The notes beneath the pieces are model-generated. The model saw only the letters and a program-made list of their open reading frames with translations, ran no database searches and was not told the DNA's origin. Positions 12,353-23,210 of a stretch of 64,000 nucleotides of DNA are shown here, piece after piece (the stretch's first letter is position 1; each line of letters begins with the position of its first letter). A program made the translations under genes and the position numbers. Source of the DNA: Gammaproteobacteria bacterium (lineage in GTDB: Bacteria; Pseudomonadota; Gammaproteobacteria; Natronospirales; REEB76); contig JAGWOR010000005.1 in assembly GCA_028870845.1 (NCBI GenBank), positions 1-64,000 on the forward strand, in the 5' to 3' direction.

Positions 12353-13105
12353 TCAGCGAATGTCGAATTGCTGTCCGGTTACGCCCTTGCTATCAGGCCC
12401 CAGGAGAAACAGGTAGGTGGGTACAAGCTGCTCAGGGGCCAGAAGCTGGCTGCGGTCTTCGGCTGGATATGCCAAGCGCCGCATCTCCGTGCGCACGGCG
12501 CCCGGATTGACAGAATTCACCCGTAGATTGCCCCTGAACTCGGTTTCGTCCGCGAGTATCACCGAGAGCGCCTCGATACCGGCCTTTGAAACGGCATAGG
12601 CGCCCCAATAAGCGCGCGGCTTGCGTCCCACGGTGCTGCCGGTGAAAACTACGGAAGCGTCAGGTGACTTATACAGGATTTCCAGGCATGCCCTGGTGAG
12701 CACAAACGGCGCGGTCAGATTTACCTGCAGCACTTGCCGCCATACGTGAACTTCATGATGCTCAATCGGCGCGCGCTCACCCAAAATTCCTGCGTTGTGC
12801 AGCACACCATCCAACTTGCCATATTCCTTGTCGAGAACTGCAACCATTTCCTCATGGTCTTTTAGCGTGGCGCCCATCAGATCCATGGGGTAGATTCCCG
12901 GCATTGGTCCACCGGCCTGCATGATCTCGTCGTACACAGCTTCCAGTTTCTTGACGGTTTTACCCAACAGCACCACGGTGGCGCCATGGCTTGCCAAGCC
13001 CGTAGCAACAGCCCGGCCGATACCGTCCCCGGCGCCGGTGACCAGAATCACCCGTTGCTGCAGCAGGTTTTTTGGCGGGCTGTATCCTTGTGGACAGTAA
13101 TTCAT
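12353..13105 (-). CDS. yciK: YciK-type short-chain dehydrogenase/reductase
   Basis: 'RVILVTGAGDGIGRAVATGLASHGATVVLLGKT...YWGAYAVSKAGIEAL', close to the YciK pattern; start set at MNYCPQG. Confidence 0.85.
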   Translation of the reverse strand: MNYCPQGYSPPKNLLQQRVILVTGAGDGIGRAVATGLASHGATVVLLGKTVKKLEAVYDEIMQAGGPMPGIYPMDLMGATLKDHEEMVAVLDKEYGKLDGVLHNAGILGERAPIEHHEVHVWRQVLQVNLTAPFVLTRACLEILYKSPDASVVFTGSTVGRKPRAYWGAYAVSKAGIEALSVILADETEFRGNLRVNSVNPGAVRTEMRRLAYPAEDRSQLLAPEQLVPTYLFLLGPDSKGVTGQQFDIR

Positions 13106-13204
13106 GGTGTTTCTTTGGCTCATGTTGGGGTCAGTGGTGGCGTCCGCTGCTTGCGGCTTTCAGGCATGAGCAAGCATGCGGTAGCGGTAACAGCCGGCTG
13201 GAGT

Positions 13205-14437
13205 TCAGGTGTTATCCAAAGAATCTTCACCCGAGTTGCGCGGCGTGACATCCAGCTGTTCCAGTTCTGGCAGGGGTTTTTTCTCTTGGATACCCATTTC
13301 CGGGAAGCGGCGCGCTCCTGGCAACACTTGGCGCTCGAGCGAACCCACCGCCTTGTTGTAATGTTCAACGCTTTGCCCGAGTGCCCGCCCAATCCGGCTC
13401 AGGTGCTCATTGAAAGTGGCCAGGCGCTTATAGAGTTCCTCGCCTAGTTCGCGGATCTGCTCGGCATTTTCAGCCACCGCCTGCTGCCGCCATCCAAAAG
13501 CCACCGCCCGCAGCAGGGCGATAAGGCTGGTGGGAGTGGTAAGCACCACTTTGTTAGTGAAGGCGTCTTCCAGCAGCTTGGGATCTTCATCCAGAGCCGC
13601 GCTTAGAAACTGTTCACCGGGAACGAACATCACGACAAAATCCGGGGAATTCTTGTATTGGGTCCAATAGGCCTTGCTGGACAACTCACGCATCCGCTCG
13701 CGCACCTTGCGGGCATGCTGCTGCAGGTACAGCCGGCGGTCTTCATCCGTCTTGGCGGCCACCGCGCTCAGATAGGCATCCAGAGGGGTCTTTGCATCCA
13801 CCACCAGTTCACGCTTATCAGGCATGCGCACCAGCATGTCCGGGCGCAGGCGCCCGCTTTCCGTATCGCGGCTGTCCTGCTCGTAGAAATCGCAGTAGTT
13901 CACCATGCCAGCCAGCTCGGCAAGCCGTTTGAGCGTCATTTCGCCCCACTGACCGCGTACTTCAGGCCGGCGCAAGGCCTGTACCAGGTTGCGGGTCTCC
14001 AGGTGCAGTTGCGCCTGGGTTTCGGTCATGCTGGTGAGGTAACGGTTGATGCTGCCGTACGCCTCGCGGCGTTCTTTTTCGATCTGATGGATCTGTTCCC
14101 CGGTTTTTCTAAGGGTTTCATTGATGGGTTTAACCAGTTCGGCAAAGGCTTTTTCCTTTTTATCCAGTTCATTGCGGGCCTCGAGCTGATACTTGCCGAG
14201 GTTTTGCGACGCAAGTTCCAGAAACGACTGATTGTTGCTGCGCAAGACATCGCCCGCCAACGCCTTGAAGGTCTTTTCCAGTTCCTCGCGGCTGGTGCCT
14301 AAGGCCTGGGTTTTGGCGCTGAGCGTGGCCAATTCGATCTGCAAGGTGTTGAGGCGCTGCTGCCGGTAGAAAAACGCGATCGCATACCCCAGGGCGAATC
14401 CCGCGACCAGGCCCAGGATCACATAAACCACGGCCAT
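13205..14437 (-). CDS. rmuC: DNA recombination protein RmuC
   Basis: Coiled coil followed by 'RRPEVRGQWGEMTLKRLAELAGMVNYCDFYEQ...RPDMLVRMPDKRELVVDAKTPLDAYL...FVMFVPGEQFLSAAL'. Confidence 0.96.
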   Translation of the reverse strand: MAVVYVILGLVAGFALGYAIAFFYRQQRLNTLQIELATLSAKTQALGTSREELEKTFKALAGDVLRSNNQSFLELASQNLGKYQLEARNELDKKEKAFAELVKPINETLRKTGEQIHQIEKERREAYGSINRYLTSMTETQAQLHLETRNLVQALRRPEVRGQWGEMTLKRLAELAGMVNYCDFYEQDSRDTESGRLRPDMLVRMPDKRELVVDAKTPLDAYLSAVAAKTDEDRRLYLQQHARKVRERMRELSSKAYWTQYKNSPDFVVMFVPGEQFLSAALDEDPKLLEDAFTNKVVLTTPTSLIALLRAVAFGWRQQAVAENAEQIRELGEELYKRLATFNEHLSRIGRALGQSVEHYNKAVGSLERQVLPGARRFPEMGIQEKKPLPELEQLDVTPRNSGEDSLDNT

Positions 14438-15132
14438 CAGGCGGAGCTCCGGTCAACGGCTGGGCCTGCATAGGCATCCAGCCAGGGGAGAATCTCCAAT
14501 GGCTCGCTGAGTACTCCATCCGCCTGCCAATCCGTGGGACTTTCTTCCGCGTCGATATAGCCATACAGGGCCACCAGCGCCCGCATGCCGGCCGCATGCG
14601 CTGCTTCCACATCCCGTTGCGCATCACCCACGTAGATGCTGTGATCGGGACTGCAGCCGGTGAGCGAGCAGGCGTGTAGCAGTTGATCCGGGTGGGGCTT
14701 GCGGCGCGGGGTGGTATCTCCGCTGACCACGCAAGCAGCTCGCTGTTGCAGATTGAATACCTGCAGCAACGGACCGGTGAGCGCGCCGGGTTTGTTGGTG
14801 ACGATGCCCCAGCGCAGGCCGCGCTTCTCTATACCCAGCAGGGCCGCCTCTACCCCGGGGAATACGCTGGTTTCGCTGCTCAGGCAGTCACGGTAGATAT
14901 CCAGCAAGCGGGCACGCATGCCGGCGAAACGTGAGTCGTTGGGCTCTATTCCAAAACCCAACTTCAACAAGGCCGGTGATCCATGGGAGACCACGGGACG
15001 GATGCGTTCCTGGGGGATCGGGGGGAGGTTGTGTTCGGCACGCTGAAAATTGAGCGCCGCACCCAGATCGGGCGCGGTATCCAGAAGCGTGCCGTCGAGA
15101 TCAAACAGAATCAATGACGTGGGGTTCAGCAT
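14437..15132 (-). CDS. gph: HAD-family phosphoglycolate phosphatase
   Basis: '[22 protein letters not shown]', '[14 protein letters not shown]', '[18 protein letters not shown]'; adjacent to ubiG. Confidence 0.92.
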   Translation of the reverse strand: MLNPTSLILFDLDGTLLDTAPDLGAALNFQRAEHNLPPIPQERIRPVVSHGSPALLKLGFGIEPNDSRFAGMRARLLDIYRDCLSSETSVFPGVEAALLGIEKRGLRWGIVTNKPGALTGPLLQVFNLQQRAACVVSGDTTPRRKPHPDQLLHACSLTGCSPDHSIYVGDAQRDVEAAHAAGMRALVALYGYIDAEESPTDWQADGVLSEPLEILPWLDAYAGPAVDRSSA

Positions 15133-15836
15133 GCGCGTGTGAAGTGCATTAAATAGTTTACCTCTGGGTGTTCATCGATCCAGCATTGTCGAGTGAGCGG
15201 GTTATAGTGCAGGCCGGCGGTATCAACCAGCGCCAGTCCGGCTTGCCGTGCCCAGTCATCCAGTTCGGAAGGACGGATAAATTTTGCGTATTCGTGGGTT
15301 CCGCGCGGCGTAAGGTGAAGCAGGTATTCGGCTGCCAGCACCGCCAGTAAAAATGACTTTGGATTGCGGTTGAGTGTCGAAAAGAACACCTGCCCCCCGG
15401 GTTTCGCCAGGGCCGCACATGCCCGCACCACAGCCGCCGGGTCGGGCACGTGTTCGAGCATTTCCATGCAGGTGACCACGTCGAAACAGGCGGGCATGGA
15501 AGCCGCGAGGTTTTCCGCGGAATCCAGCCGGTAATCGACCTGGAGCCCGGATTCATGCAGGTGCAGGCGGGCGACCTGGAGCGGGGATTCCGCCATGTCA
15601 ATGCCGGTAACCTCGGCCCCAAGCCCGGCCATGGCCTCGGCCAGCAGCCCGCCACCACAGCCGATGTCCACCACGCGTTTGCCTGACAGAGCGGCGAATT
15701 TGTCGATATAGCCAAGCCGCAAGGGGTTGATTTGGTGCAGGGCCCGGAATTCGCCTTCCGGGTCCCACCAGCGCGATGCCAGCGCATCGAACTTGGAAAT
15801 TTCCCGTGCATCCACATTGGTACTGGCCGTATGCAT
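15126..15836 (-). CDS. ubiG: Ubiquinone biosynthesis O-methyltransferase UbiG
   Basis: '[37 protein letters not shown]' and '[23 protein letters not shown]...[14 protein letters not shown]'. Confidence 0.97.
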   Translation of the reverse strand: MHTASTNVDAREISKFDALASRWWDPEGEFRALHQINPLRLGYIDKFAALSGKRVVDIGCGGGLLAEAMAGLGAEVTGIDMAESPLQVARLHLHESGLQVDYRLDSAENLAASMPACFDVVTCMEMLEHVPDPAAVVRACAALAKPGGQVFFSTLNRNPKSFLLAVLAAEYLLHLTPRGTHEYAKFIRPSELDDWARQAGLALVDTAGLHYNPLTRQCWIDEHPEVNYLMHFTRAC

Positions 15837-15848
15837 GAATCTATTCTA

Positions 15849-17171
15849 TCAATTTAACGGCGTGCTTAAGCGTTTCTGCCAGCGCTGCACCCGCGTCATC
15901 AGCTGGCCAATGTCCATTTGCGTTAATTCGCCATCGCGCAAGAGACGCCGGCCCGCCACCCATACATCGCTTACCTGCGCGCGGTTCGCGGCGTAGATCA
16001 GTTGTGACAAAGGGTTATACAGTGGCTGTAATTCCGGTCCGCCCAGATCAATTGCGGCGAGATCCGCGGATTTTCCCGGCGCCAGCGAGCCGATGTCGCG
16101 CTCCAGACCCAGTGCTCTGGCGCCGTTGAGGGTTGCCATGCGCAGAACTGCCGCGGCAGCAAGCGCGGACGCATCAGCGGCCACGCCTTTGGCCAGCAGC
16201 GCTGCGCTGCGCATCTCGCCGATCATGTCCAGGTCGTTGTTGCTGGCGGCGCTATCGGTGCCGAGCGCCACATTTACGCCGCTGGCGAGCAGTCTCGCGA
16301 CCGGACAGAATCCGCTCGCCAGTTTGAGGTTCGATTCCGGGCAATGCACGACGTGAACGCCGGCGGCTGCCAATTCGGCAATTTCATCATCCATAAGCTG
16401 GGTCATGTGTACGGCAACAAGATCCGGGGTAAGCATCCCCAGTTCCGCCAGTCTCGCCAGCGGGCGCTTGCCGTACAGGTTCATGCTCTGGCTGATCTCA
16501 CCGGCAGTCTCGTGCACGTGGGTGTGAATGGGCACATCGAGTTCATCGGCGAGCGTGCGCACCTCCCTAAACCAGTTATCGGCCACGCTATAAGGTGCAT
16601 GCGGTGCGAATGCGAAGCTCAGCAGCGGTTCATCCCTGTATTGGTCGCGCAGCGCCGTGCCCTTGGCGATGTACTCCTGGGGGCCGGCGCCCCAGGCTGT
16701 AGGGAAATCCACCACGATCATACCCAGGCATGAGCGGATGCCGTACCTGCGGGCGACTTCGGCGGTGACTTCAGGAAAAAAATACATGTCGTTGAAACAT
16801 GTGGTGCCACTGCGCAGCATTTCCGCGATCGCCAGTTCAGTGCCATCGCGCACGAATTCAGGGCCCATCCAGCGCTTTTCCGCCGGCCATATGTGTTCGT
16901 GCAACCAGGGATGGAGCGGAATGTCGTCTGCCAGCCCGCGCAACAGGCTCATGGATGCATGGGTGTGCGCATTGACAAGCCCGGGGATCAGCGCGTGTTG
17001 CGGCAGTTTGACGGTTTGACTGGGCTGGTAGCATTCGCCAATGAGGTCTGCCGGCAGAATATCCAGGATCCGGCCGGCATCCACCACCAGGGCATGATTC
17101 TCATGCACCACGCCCGCCGGTTCCACGGGGATAAGCCAGCGTGGGTATATGACCAGATCTGCAGTGCTCAT
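15849..17171 (-). CDS. mtaD: TRZ/ATZ family amidohydrolase, MTA/SAH deaminase-type
   Basis: 'ALIPGLVNAHTHASMSLLRGLADDIPLHPWLHEHIWPAEKRW' and 'NVALGTDSAASNNDLDMIGEMRSAALLAK'. Confidence 0.88.
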   Translation of the reverse strand: MSTADLVIYPRWLIPVEPAGVVHENHALVVDAGRILDILPADLIGECYQPSQTVKLPQHALIPGLVNAHTHASMSLLRGLADDIPLHPWLHEHIWPAEKRWMGPEFVRDGTELAIAEMLRSGTTCFNDMYFFPEVTAEVARRYGIRSCLGMIVVDFPTAWGAGPQEYIAKGTALRDQYRDEPLLSFAFAPHAPYSVADNWFREVRTLADELDVPIHTHVHETAGEISQSMNLYGKRPLARLAELGMLTPDLVAVHMTQLMDDEIAELAAAGVHVVHCPESNLKLASGFCPVARLLASGVNVALGTDSAASNNDLDMIGEMRSAALLAKGVAADASALAAAAVLRMATLNGARALGLERDIGSLAPGKSADLAAIDLGGPELQPLYNPLSQLIYAANRAQVSDVWVAGRRLLRDGELTQMDIGQLMTRVQRWQKRLSTPLN

Positions 17172-17239
17172 CGTGAGGTTTCCATGAACGGCTAGGCGAT
17201 GCTGCCCCGGGGCTAAAGGCCGGCAGCTGGATTCCGTTT

Positions 17240-18157
17240 TTATTGCGCCGGGACGCGCACTGTTACTTCGATATCAACGTACCTGTTAGCGGAGGCTGAA
17301 TGCGCATGCGGTCGCGGCTCGCTGCTGCCGACGCCCCGCATCTGGATGGTGCGCGGGTCGGCACCCAAAGACAGCAACAGAAGTTCAGCCGATTTTGCGC
17401 GCATGCCTGACAGCCAATGGTTGAAACCGGCTGGTCCGCTCTTGTCTGTATGTCCGGTGATGCGGATACGCTCAATGCCCCGGTAGTTTTCCAGTGAATC
17501 TATAAACCTCAGAATTTGCCGGCGGTTTCCCCGTGCCAGGTGTGCGCTATTGAGTTTAAATGCCTTTTGGGTAGTGAACCGCAGGTTCTTGGTCATGTAA
17601 TGCGCTGCCTGCGCGGGCGCTGCCGGTGACGGAAGTGTGCTGGCCGGTGGTTTAGCTGCGGTGGCGGTTGATACTGCAAGTGGCAGAGGAGCCGCGCTTA
17701 CTGGCGCGACCGAGGCGGCAACCGGTGGTGCCGAGACCATCGGCGCGGCTTGGGCGACAGGAACCTTGGCGGCCACGATTAATGGTGCGGCGGCGGTGCC
17801 GGCATTGGGTTTTGCAGATGCAGCCGGTTGCGCCTTTACTGCGGCGCTAGCCGCTGCAGGTTCAGCCTCGGGCTTGAGTGCTGGAAACAGATAGCCAAAT
17901 TCATCCAACGGCAGCGGTTCCACATGATGCTTGACATCCGGTTGCGCCAGTTGATTGCAGGGCAGCTTGCCGTCGGCGGGGGTAATGCCGATCTGCACAC
18001 ATACACCCTGGGAATTTTCGGATTGCTTGCTGGAGACGGCCAATGGGAACTCTGGTCGCGTGGCGTGCGAGGCACAGCCTGCGGCGGCTGCAAGCAGCAC
18101 AAAACCTAATCCCCGAAGCAGCAATGCCCCTGGATGTTGTGTAGGTGCTTCACTCAT
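17240..18157 (-). CDS. OmpA-family C-terminal domain putative lipoprotein with Ala/Pro-rich linker
   Basis: Lipobox-like AAAGC; OmpA peptidoglycan-binding pattern 'RIRITGHTDKSGPAGFNHWLSGMRAKSAELLLLSLGADPRTIQMRGVGSSEPR'. Confidence 0.85.
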   Translation of the reverse strand: MSEAPTQHPGALLLRGLGFVLLAAAAGCASHATRPEFPLAVSSKQSENSQGVCVQIGITPADGKLPCNQLAQPDVKHHVEPLPLDEFGYLFPALKPEAEPAAASAAVKAQPAASAKPNAGTAAAPLIVAAKVPVAQAAPMVSAPPVAASVAPVSAAPLPLAVSTATAAKPPASTLPSPAAPAQAAHYMTKNLRFTTQKAFKLNSAHLARGNRRQILRFIDSLENYRGIERIRITGHTDKSGPAGFNHWLSGMRAKSAELLLLSLGADPRTIQMRGVGSSEPRPHAHSASANRYVDIEVTVRVPAQ

Positions 18158-18351
18158 TCACAGCAGCACTGGCGAACCATGTAATCGATTCACTATAACA
18201 GACTTGCGGAGCCAGAGGTGACTGCAAATCCACTATCCGGATGAGGCCAGAAGCGCTGCAAATCCAAGGATAAACCGCCTGCATGTGGTAAAATTTCCGC
18301 TTTGAATTATTCCGCATACCGCGGCCCAATACACACCAAATTCAAGTCTGC

Positions 18352-20910
18352 ATGGCCGAATTCGCACGTGAGCTGACGCTCGTAAACCTCGAAGAGGAAA
18401 TGAAGCAATCCTACCTGGATTACGCCATGAGCGTGATCGTGGGGCGGGCATTGCCGGACGTGCGTGACGGCCTGAAACCGGTGCACCGGCGTGTGCTTTA
18501 CGCCATGCAGCAGCTGGGCAACGACTATAACAAGCCTTACAAGAAATCCGCGCGCGTCGTGGGCGACGTTATCGGTAAATACCATCCGCACGGAGACACC
18601 GCGGTCTACGACACCATGGTGCGAATGGCGCAGCCCTTTTCCATGCGCTACATGCTGGTGGATGGCCAGGGCAATTTCGGATCAGTGGACGGCGATCTGC
18701 CGGCGGCAATGCGCTACACCGAGGTGCGCATGGCCAGGCTGGCCCATGAAATGCTCGCCGAGATCGAAAAAGAAACCGTGGATTTCACTCCCAATTATGA
18801 TGAATCCGAGCTCGAACCATCGGTATTGCCGGCGCGTGTGCCCAACCTGCTGGTCAACGGTTCCGCCGGCATTGCCGTGGGCATGGCGACAAACATTCCG
18901 CCGCATAATCTCAGGGAAGTAATCAATGCCTGCGTCGCCCTGATCGATGATCCGCAGCTCAGCATTCATGACCTGATGCAGCACCTGCCCGGCCCGGATT
19001 TTCCCACCGGCGGGATTATCAACGGCGCGCGGGGAATCCACGAAGCATACTTCACCGGGCGTGGAAGAATTTTCCTGCGTTCAAAAAATCACCTTGAAGG
19101 CAAGGAGGGCGGCAAACAATCGATCGTGGTGACCGAACTGCCGTACATGGTCAACAAGGCACGCTTGCTGGAACGCATCGCGGAGCTGGTAAAAGACAAG
19201 AAGCTCGACGGCATCACGGAACTGCGCGACGAGTCCGATAAGGACGGCATGCGCATGGTGATCGAACTAAGACGCGGCGAGAACACGGATGTGATGCTGA
19301 ACAACCTTTATCAGCATACCGCCATGCAAAGTGTGTTCGGCATCAACATGGTCGCGCTCGTGGACGGCCAGCCGAAATTGCTGAATCTCAAGGAAATGCT
19401 CGACGCATTTCTGCGGCACCGCCGCGAGGTGCTGACGCGGCGCACGCTGTTTGATCTCCGCAAGGCGCGTGAACGCGCGCACGTGCTGGAAGGCCTGGCC
19501 GTGGCGCTGGCCAACATTGATGAAATGATTGAGCTGATCAAAAAATCCGCCGGGCCAGCCGAGGCCAAAGCGGGCCTGCTGGCGCGTAGCTGGAAACCCG
19601 GGGTCGTTACCGAGATGCTGAAGCGCGCCGGCGCTGAAGCATCCAGACCTGAGGATGCCGGTGCTGATACCGGACTCCACGGGTCCGGTTACCGGCTTTC
19701 AGATACCCAGGCGCAGGCAATTCTGGACCTTAAATTACAGCGGCTTACCGGGCTCGAACAGGAAAAAATCGTCAGTGAATACAAAGAGCTGCTGGACCTG
19801 ATCAGCAAGTTGCGTGAGATCTTGATGGACGCCAGCAAGCTGCAGAAGGTTATTCGCGACGAACTTATTGCCCTGCGTGATCAATATGGTGATGCCAGAC
19901 GCACCGAGATAATTTCCGACCAGGAAGACCTGACTATCGAGGACCTGATCACGGAAGAAGAAGTGGTGGTGACCCTGTCGCATGCCGGTTACGCGAAGTC
20001 GCAGCCGGTCAGCACCTATCGGGCGCAGCGCCGTGGCGGACGCGGCAAGGCTGCAACCAGCGTAAAGGATGAGGACTTCATCGATAATTTGTTCGTCGCC
20101 AACAGTCACGACATGGTCTTGTGCTTTTCGAACATCGGCAAGGTTTACTGGCTGAAGGTCTACCAATTTCCACAGGCGGGGCGAGGCGCACGCGGCAAGC
20201 CCATTATCAACCTGCTGCCATTGAGTGAAGGTGAGCGAATCACAGCGGCGCTGCCGGTGCGCGATTATCCGGCCGACAAATTTGTCTTCATGGCTACACG
20301 TCTCGGCACGGTTAAAAAGACCTCGCTCGACAATTTTTCACGTCCACGCAGCAATGGCATCATTGCGCTGGAACTCAACAAAGGCGACGCGCTCGTGGGT
20401 GTGGCCATCACCGATGGCAAGCGCGATGTACTGATGTTTGCCACCAATGGCAAATCCATCCGTTTCCATGAATCCGACGTGCGGCCCATGGGGCGCAATG
20501 CCGCCGGTGTGCGCGGCATTCAGCTCGCCAAGGGAGAACACGTGATCGGCCTGGTGATCGCAGGCGAGGGCGATATTCTCACCGCCACCGAGCACGGTTA
20601 TGGCAAGCGCACACCGATCGCTGACTATCCCGTGCAGGGCCGCGGCGGGCAAGGCGTGATTTCCATTCAGACCACCGCACGCAATGGCAAGGTAGTGGGC
20701 GCCAACCTGGTGCCTGGCGACGCTCAGATCATGCTGATCAGTAACGCCGGCACGCTGGTGCGCACCCCGGTGAGCGATGTCTCGATCATCGGCCGCAATA
20801 CCCAAGGTGTGCGTCTCATCCGGCTTGCGAACGGCGAACAGCTGGTGGGAATCGAACGTATACAGGCGGACGAAGCTGATGCAGGCGACGAAAATGGCGA
20901 CGGCGGCTGA
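18352..20910 (+). CDS. gyrA: DNA gyrase subunit A
   Basis: '[29 protein letters not shown]...[39 protein letters not shown]'; 852 aa. Confidence 0.98.
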   Translation: MAEFARELTLVNLEEEMKQSYLDYAMSVIVGRALPDVRDGLKPVHRRVLYAMQQLGNDYNKPYKKSARVVGDVIGKYHPHGDTAVYDTMVRMAQPFSMRYMLVDGQGNFGSVDGDLPAAMRYTEVRMARLAHEMLAEIEKETVDFTPNYDESELEPSVLPARVPNLLVNGSAGIAVGMATNIPPHNLREVINACVALIDDPQLSIHDLMQHLPGPDFPTGGIINGARGIHEAYFTGRGRIFLRSKNHLEGKEGGKQSIVVTELPYMVNKARLLERIAELVKDKKLDGITELRDESDKDGMRMVIELRRGENTDVMLNNLYQHTAMQSVFGINMVALVDGQPKLLNLKEMLDAFLRHRREVLTRRTLFDLRKARERAHVLEGLAVALANIDEMIELIKKSAGPAEAKAGLLARSWKPGVVTEMLKRAGAEASRPEDAGADTGLHGSGYRLSDTQAQAILDLKLQRLTGLEQEKIVSEYKELLDLISKLREILMDASKLQKVIRDELIALRDQYGDARRTEIISDQEDLTIEDLITEEEVVVTLSHAGYAKSQPVSTYRAQRRGGRGKAATSVKDEDFIDNLFVANSHDMVLCFSNIGKVYWLKVYQFPQAGRGARGKPIINLLPLSEGERITAALPVRDYPADKFVFMATRLGTVKKTSLDNFSRPRSNGIIALELNKGDALVGVAITDGKRDVLMFATNGKSIRFHESDVRPMGRNAAGVRGIQLAKGEHVIGLVIAGEGDILTATEHGYGKRTPIADYPVQGRGGQGVISIQTTARNGKVVGANLVPGDAQIMLISNAGTLVRTPVSDVSIIGRNTQGVRLIRLANGEQLVGIERIQADEADAGDENGDGG

Positions 20911-22015
20911 TGTCAGCCGGGCGGCGCGTTTGCGGGGACGGGTACTGAATTTTGGCGCCGGCCCGGCGATGCTGCCGGACAGCGTGTTGGCGGAGATCCA
21001 ACAGGAATTGCCCGATTACCAGGGCACCGGCATGTCGATGCTGGAAATCCAGCACCGTGGCCCTGAATTCCAGAAGCTTATCCGGCAGGCGGAAGCGGAT
21101 CTGCGCGGGCTTATGCAGATTCCGGACGAATACTCGGTTTTATTCCTGCACGGCGGCGCAAACCTGCAATTCGCCATGGCGCCATTGAACCTGGCGGGCA
21201 GGAACGCCTGCGCCAATTACCTGAACACCGGATACTGGTCGGCGCGTGCTATCGGCGAAGCGCAGCGCATTTGCAAAGTTCAAGTGGTGGCGGACGCCGA
21301 AATCTACGCTTACAGGAACATTCCGCCTGTCCAGCAGTGGCAGATGGACAGCAACGCCGCCATGTTGCATTACACGGTTAACGAAACCATCAATGGGGTG
21401 GAGTTCCACTGGCTGCCCGATTCCGGAGGCTTGCCGCTGGTGGCGGACATGACTTCCATGATCCTGTCGCGGCCGGTGGAGGTATCGGCGCATGCCCTGA
21501 TCTACGCGGCTGCCCAGAAAAACCTTGGCATTGCCGGCCTGACGGTGGTGATTGTGCGTGGTGATGCGCTACGCGATGTGCCGGCTGGCACGCCATCTAT
21601 GCTGGATTACCGCGAGCACATACGCGCGCATTCGATGCTGAATACCCCGCCGGTATTCGCCTGGTACGTGGCGGCGAAAATGCTCGCCTGGATCAAGCAG
21701 CAGGGTGGAGTTGCCGCCATGGCATCCCGCAACCAGCGCAAAGCCGCCGTTCTGTATGAGCTTGTGGATGCCAGCAGCCTCTATCAGAATGCGGTGGAAC
21801 ACAGCTGCCGGTCATGGATGAATGTGCCATTTCAGCTGGCGGACCGTACACTGGAACAAGCGTTCCTGGAGGCGGCGGCCTCAGCCGGATTCGTGGGCCT
21901 GGCCGGGCACAGGTCCGCCGGCGGCTTCCGAGCCAGTCTTTACAACGCAATGCCGGAATCCGGCGTACGCGCCCTGGCTGAATTCATGCGTGAGTTTGAA
22001 CGCGCACGCGCCTGA
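20894..22015 (+). CDS. serC: Phosphoserine aminotransferase
   Basis: '[46 protein letters not shown]' and '[29 protein letters not shown]'; overlaps gyrA end. Confidence 0.95.
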   Translation: MATAADVSRAARLRGRVLNFGAGPAMLPDSVLAEIQQELPDYQGTGMSMLEIQHRGPEFQKLIRQAEADLRGLMQIPDEYSVLFLHGGANLQFAMAPLNLAGRNACANYLNTGYWSARAIGEAQRICKVQVVADAEIYAYRNIPPVQQWQMDSNAAMLHYTVNETINGVEFHWLPDSGGLPLVADMTSMILSRPVEVSAHALIYAAAQKNLGIAGLTVVIVRGDALRDVPAGTPSMLDYREHIRAHSMLNTPPVFAWYVAAKMLAWIKQQGGVAAMASRNQRKAAVLYELVDASSLYQNAVEHSCRSWMNVPFQLADRTLEQAFLEAAASAGFVGLAGHRSAGGFRASLYNAMPESGVRALAEFMREFERARA

Positions 22016-22050
22016 CGGAATTCCGGTTTCGCTTGCCACACGGTTTGGCC

Positions 22051-23184
22051 ATGCATAATTTAGATTTCGACATCCTGGATCTGTGCGCGCCCGGTATCCG
22101 AGGCCTCAAACCCTATGAGCCCGGAAAACCGATTTCCGATCTGCAGCGCGAATACCACATCAGTGACATCATCAAGCTGGCATCCAACGAGAATCCGCTG
22201 GGGCCAAGCCCCAAGGTAATCGCCGCCGTGCGTCAGGCGTGCGACGAGCTGGCGATCTACCCCGACGGTCAGACCCACGAACTGCGCACGGCCATCGCCC
22301 GCCGCCATTCGCTGGCGCCGGAGTGCATCACCTTCGGTGACGGTTCTGACCAATGCATTGAGCTTCTGACGCGTTGCTTCCTGCAACCAGGAACCAACGC
22401 GGTCATATCACGGCACGCATTTGCGGTTTATGCCATCGTGTCCCAGGCGGTGGGTGCCGAGATCCATTTTGCCGAAGCGCTTTCTCCCTCACATCCAAGC
22501 TCGCCGTATGGCCACGACCTGGATGCCATGGCCGCGTGTATCGATGAAGGCACGCGCGTGGTGTTTATCGCCAACCCCAACAATCCCACCGGCACCTGGC
22601 TGGATCAGGATGCCATGCTGCGATTCCTGGAATCAGTGCCGCGAAAAATCCTGGTGGTGGTCGATGAGGCCTACAGCGAATACGTCGAGGAACCCGGTTA
22701 CCCGGATTGCGTGCAATGGCTTGAGCGCTTTCCGAACCTGATCGTGACGCGCACCTTTTCCAAGGCCTATGGGCTGGCGGGCCTGCGCATCGGTTATGCC
22801 GTGTCGCATCCGCAGGTTGCGGAACTGATGAACCGCATCCGCCAACCGTTCAATGTTAACAAGCTCGCTCCGGTCGCTGCATTGGCGGCGCTTTCCGACC
22901 AGCAACATTTGCTGAGATCCCTGCAGACAAACCGCGCAGGCATGCGCCAATTGGAACAGGGCCTGAAGGCGCTCGGCCTGAAGTGGATTCCGTCAATCTG
23001 CAACTTCCTGACGGTGGATTTCGCCAGGCCGGCCATGCCCATTTATCAGGCACTGCTGCGTCAGGGCATCATCGTGCGCCCGGTGGAAAACTACGGCTTG
23101 CCCAACCACCTGCGGATCAGCATCGGTTTGCCGGAGCAAAATCTCAGGCTGCTCGCAGCCCTCAAGCAAGTTCTCGGCAGTTGA
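22051..23184 (+). CDS. hisC: Histidinol-phosphate aminotransferase-type class I/II aminotransferase
   Basis: 'IIKLASNENPLGPSPKVIAAVRQA', 'VFIANPNNPTGTWL', 'TRTFSKAYGLAGLRIGYAVSHP'. Confidence 0.93.
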   Translation: MHNLDFDILDLCAPGIRGLKPYEPGKPISDLQREYHISDIIKLASNENPLGPSPKVIAAVRQACDELAIYPDGQTHELRTAIARRHSLAPECITFGDGSDQCIELLTRCFLQPGTNAVISRHAFAVYAIVSQAVGAEIHFAEALSPSHPSSPYGHDLDAMAACIDEGTRVVFIANPNNPTGTWLDQDAMLRFLESVPRKILVVVDEAYSEYVEEPGYPDCVQWLERFPNLIVTRTFSKAYGLAGLRIGYAVSHPQVAELMNRIRQPFNVNKLAPVAALAALSDQQHLLRSLQTNRAGMRQLEQGLKALGLKWIPSICNFLTVDFARPAMPIYQALLRQGIIVRPVENYGLPNHLRISIGLPEQNLRLLAALKQVLGS

Positions 23185-23210
23185 CCATCACTGGGTTTTC
23201 AGCACCCGCC

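Noticed and set aside
18577-18630. Gyr[11 protein letters not shown] (Thr at the E. coli Ser83 position) as a quinolone-resistance mutation
   Set aside because: Thr is the native residue at this site in various gammaproteobacteria, so resistance cannot be inferred
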